6,956 bases of DNA from an uncultured Odoribacter sp. GTDB lineage: Bacteria > Bacteroidota > Bacteroidia > Bacteroidales > Marinifilaceae. The DNA lies in the NCBI GenBank assembly GCA_947039985.1, contig CAMRAP010000093.1, positions 1-6,956 on the forward strand, given 5' to 3'. The notes under the pieces are model-generated. The model was not told the DNA's origin. It searched no databases and saw only the letters and a list, made by a program, of their open reading frames with translations. A program made the position numbers and the translations under genes. This document shows positions 5,516 through 6,956 of the stretch, one piece after another (position 1 is the stretch's first letter; each line of letters starts with the position of its first letter).

Positions 5516-6956
5516 TAGTACCTATGCAAAAATTATCCCTACTGGTATTCTATAAGGAGTATCAGAGTTTTCTCGAAGAACTTCGAGAAAAAGGGGTTGT
5601 TCATATACATGAGAACAAAAAACAGACCAGCCAAAATGAAGATTTAAGGCAAAAATTCGCGCTGATCAAGCGAATAGGCGAGATGCTTAGACAGCTAGAG
5701 AAACGAGTGTCGAAAGCACCTGAATCTTTGAAAGATATCTTGAAAGATTGGTCGCAAGCAATAGAGCCAAAAGAGAAAATGGCTTTCTATCAGCATGTTT
5801 TTTATCCAAATGATGCATTAGACAATGGATCAGAGTTTACCGACTTAGATGTACTTGCTTTCTTAGAGAATCAATTCAAGCGTAAGGATCATATCGATCA
5901 ACAGCTTGCTGCACTAGGAAAAGATGCTAGTATTTATACGCCTTGGGGTGAAATGCCAGCCAAGCGAATAGCTGCATTGCAAGATATGGGATGGGATTTG
6001 AGATTTTTCACTGCTCCCGATCATAAATATTTAGAGGAGTGGGAAGATACATACAATGCGTTTGTTATCAAACAAGATAAAGGGCAGAGGTATTTTGTAA
6101 CGGTGCAACCTAAAGATGGTGCAGAATTACCGGATGCAGATGCTGTTAGTTTTCCAGAAATGAGTGTTGCAGAAATTCAACAACGCATGAAGGAGTTAGA
6201 AGCTGAAAAAGAGAGCATTGCAGAAAACATCGGAAAGCTTGCTACTATCTCAATAGCCTATCTAACTGACTTGCGAGTGAGAGTGAATGAGGATGTAGAT
6301 GTGTTGAAGATTAAAGATACGACAGAGTTATTGGTGGAAGATAAAGTGGTTTCATTGGAAGGTTGGGTGCCAGAAAGTATTGCAGTAGATACGCATACAT
6401 GGCTAGCAGATAAAGGGGTTGCTTATGAATTAGCAAAGCCTGATGCAAATGACAATCCACCTATTCAACTCAAGAATAATAAGTTTGCTCGTTTATTTGA
6501 GTTTATCGGTGAACTGTATTCTTTGCCTAATTATCGAGAGATTGATTTGACCCCTTTCTTTGCCCCTTTCTTTGTGCTGTTTTTTGGATTTTGTTTGGGA
6601 GATGCAGGCTATGGATTGTTGATTTTAGTCGGAATTACGATCTATAAGTTTAAAGCAAAACCAGATATAAAACCCATTTTATCATTGGCACAGTGGCTAG
6701 GAGCTGCAACGGTGATCATGGGAATAGTGAGTGGAACCTTCTTTGGTATTCAATTACTAGAAGTTCAAATTCCATGGGTGGTTCAGATGAAAGCCTATAT
6801 GCTGGATTCTGAGCAGTTATTCAATTTGGCGCTGATGATTGGAGTGGTGCAAATAATATTCGGAATGTTCCTAAAGGTGGCAAATCTGTGGAAACAATAT
6901 GGATTGACAGCGGCATTTTCAATGATGGGTTGGCTGGTATTGATCCTTGGTGGTGG
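5512..6956 (+). CDS. atpI: V/A-type ATPase subunit I (membrane stator), 3' end missing
   Basis: This frame is open from ATG 5512 to the right edge: 481 codons plus two bases, about three quarters of the usual 600-660 residues. Subunit I is the bacterial counterpart of eukaryotic subunit a. Its cytoplasmic arm holds the stator stalk, and its membrane part provides the ion half-channels facing ring K. Residues 1-345 are the soluble arm: an N-terminal MIVPMQKLSLLVFYKEY (1-17), helical hairpin stretches (about 40-70 and 220-260) and globular parts. The landmark is PPIQLKNN (316-323), then YREIDLTPFFAPFFVLFFGF (341-360) and CLGDAGYG (361-368), the classic start of the membrane domain. Hydrophobic segments lie near 347-362, 364-379, 388-406, 437-456 and 466-481, and SGTFFG (407-412) is also typical. 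The essential channel arginine would lie in the missing part. An in-frame ATG at 5524 is possible, but 5512 fits the family start and the ATGA overlap. Confidence 0.95.
   Translation, partial: MIVPMQKLSLLVFYKEYQSFLEELREKGVVHIHENKKQTSQNEDLRQKFALIKRIGEMLRQLEKRVSKAPESLKDILKDWSQAIEPKEKMAFYQHVFYPNDALDNGSEFTDLDVLAFLENQFKRKDHIDQQLAALGKDASIYTPWGEMPAKRIAALQDMGWDLRFFTAPDHKYLEEWEDTYNAFVIKQDKGQRYFVTVQPKDGAELPDADAVSFPEMSVAEIQQRMKELEAEKESIAENIGKLATISIAYLTDLRVRVNEDVDVLKIKDTTELLVEDKVVSLEGWVPESIAVDTHTWLADKGVAYELAKPDANDNPPIQLKNNKFARLFEFIGELYSLPNYREIDLTPFFAPFFVLFFGFCLGDAGYGLLILVGITIYKFKAKPDIKPILSLAQWLGAATVIMGIVSGTFFGIQLLEVQIPWVVQMKAYMLDSEQLFNLALMIGVVQIIFGMFLKVANLWKQYGLTAAFSMMGWLVLILGG
5568..5591 (+). repeat. 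Perfect inverted repeat in the 5' part of the I gene
   Basis: TTTTCTCGAAG (5568-5578) and CTTCGAGAAAA (5581-5591) are exact reverse complements separated by AA. In mRNA this would fold into about 10 base pairs with a GAAC tetraloop, starting 56 bases after the start of the I start codon. It codes for FLEELRE in the helical N-terminal arm. Part of the symmetry follows from the Glu/Leu/Arg codons. It is not a terminator, since only AAAA and then GGGG follow. Confidence 0.6.

Noticed and set aside
309..6956. A novel mobile element, CRISPR or defence system
   Set aside because: No spaced repeats, transposase, recombinase, nuclease or terminal inverted repeats are visible. Every gene belongs to one housekeeping-type ATPase operon.

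Overview
The window is the promoter-proximal part of an operon for a rotary V/A-type (vacuolar/archaeal-like) ATPase from an AT-rich bacterium. All genes lie on the + strand: E (309-914), a DUF2764-type protein (925-1740), A (1767-3533), B (3554-4870), D (4919-5515) and I (5512 to the right edge, cut after 481 codons). The proteolipid K gene would be expected just past the right edge. The order E-DUF2764-A-B-D-I is, from general knowledge, the compact arrangement of Bacteroidetes, Chlamydiae and Borrelia, and not the longer Thermus/archaeal order that includes G/H, C and F. A-rich leaders without clear Shine-Dalgarno sequences at most starts, plus a Bacteroidetes-like promoter, suggest phylum Bacteroidota, perhaps Bacteroidales or a relative. 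Genus cannot be read from this window.

Region by region: bases 1-308 contain no convincing gene. They are visibly AT-richer than the rest and carry a perfect 20-bp palindrome (165-184) lying between candidate -33 and -7 boxes, which looks like an operator inside a promoter. From 309 on, genes are spaced by 10, 26, 20 and 48 bases, and D and I overlap by 4 (ATGA). I see no terminator inside the operon. A perfect inverted repeat with 11-bp arms lies at the beginning of the I gene.

How the parts fit: A (catalytic, intact P-loop and catalytic Glu) and B (non-catalytic, degenerate P-loop, arginine finger kept) form the A3B3 head. D is the rotating shaft. E is the peripheral stalk, with a clear 11-residue coiled-coil periodicity. 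I is the membrane stator carrying the ion half-channels. The DUF2764 protein is the least understood member. Its position and two motifs resembling subunit C/d make it a candidate for the missing socket joining the D shaft to the K ring. Subunits F and G/H are also absent from this part of the operon. Whether the enzyme moves H+ or Na+, and whether it pumps or makes ATP, cannot be decided without subunit K and the rest of I.
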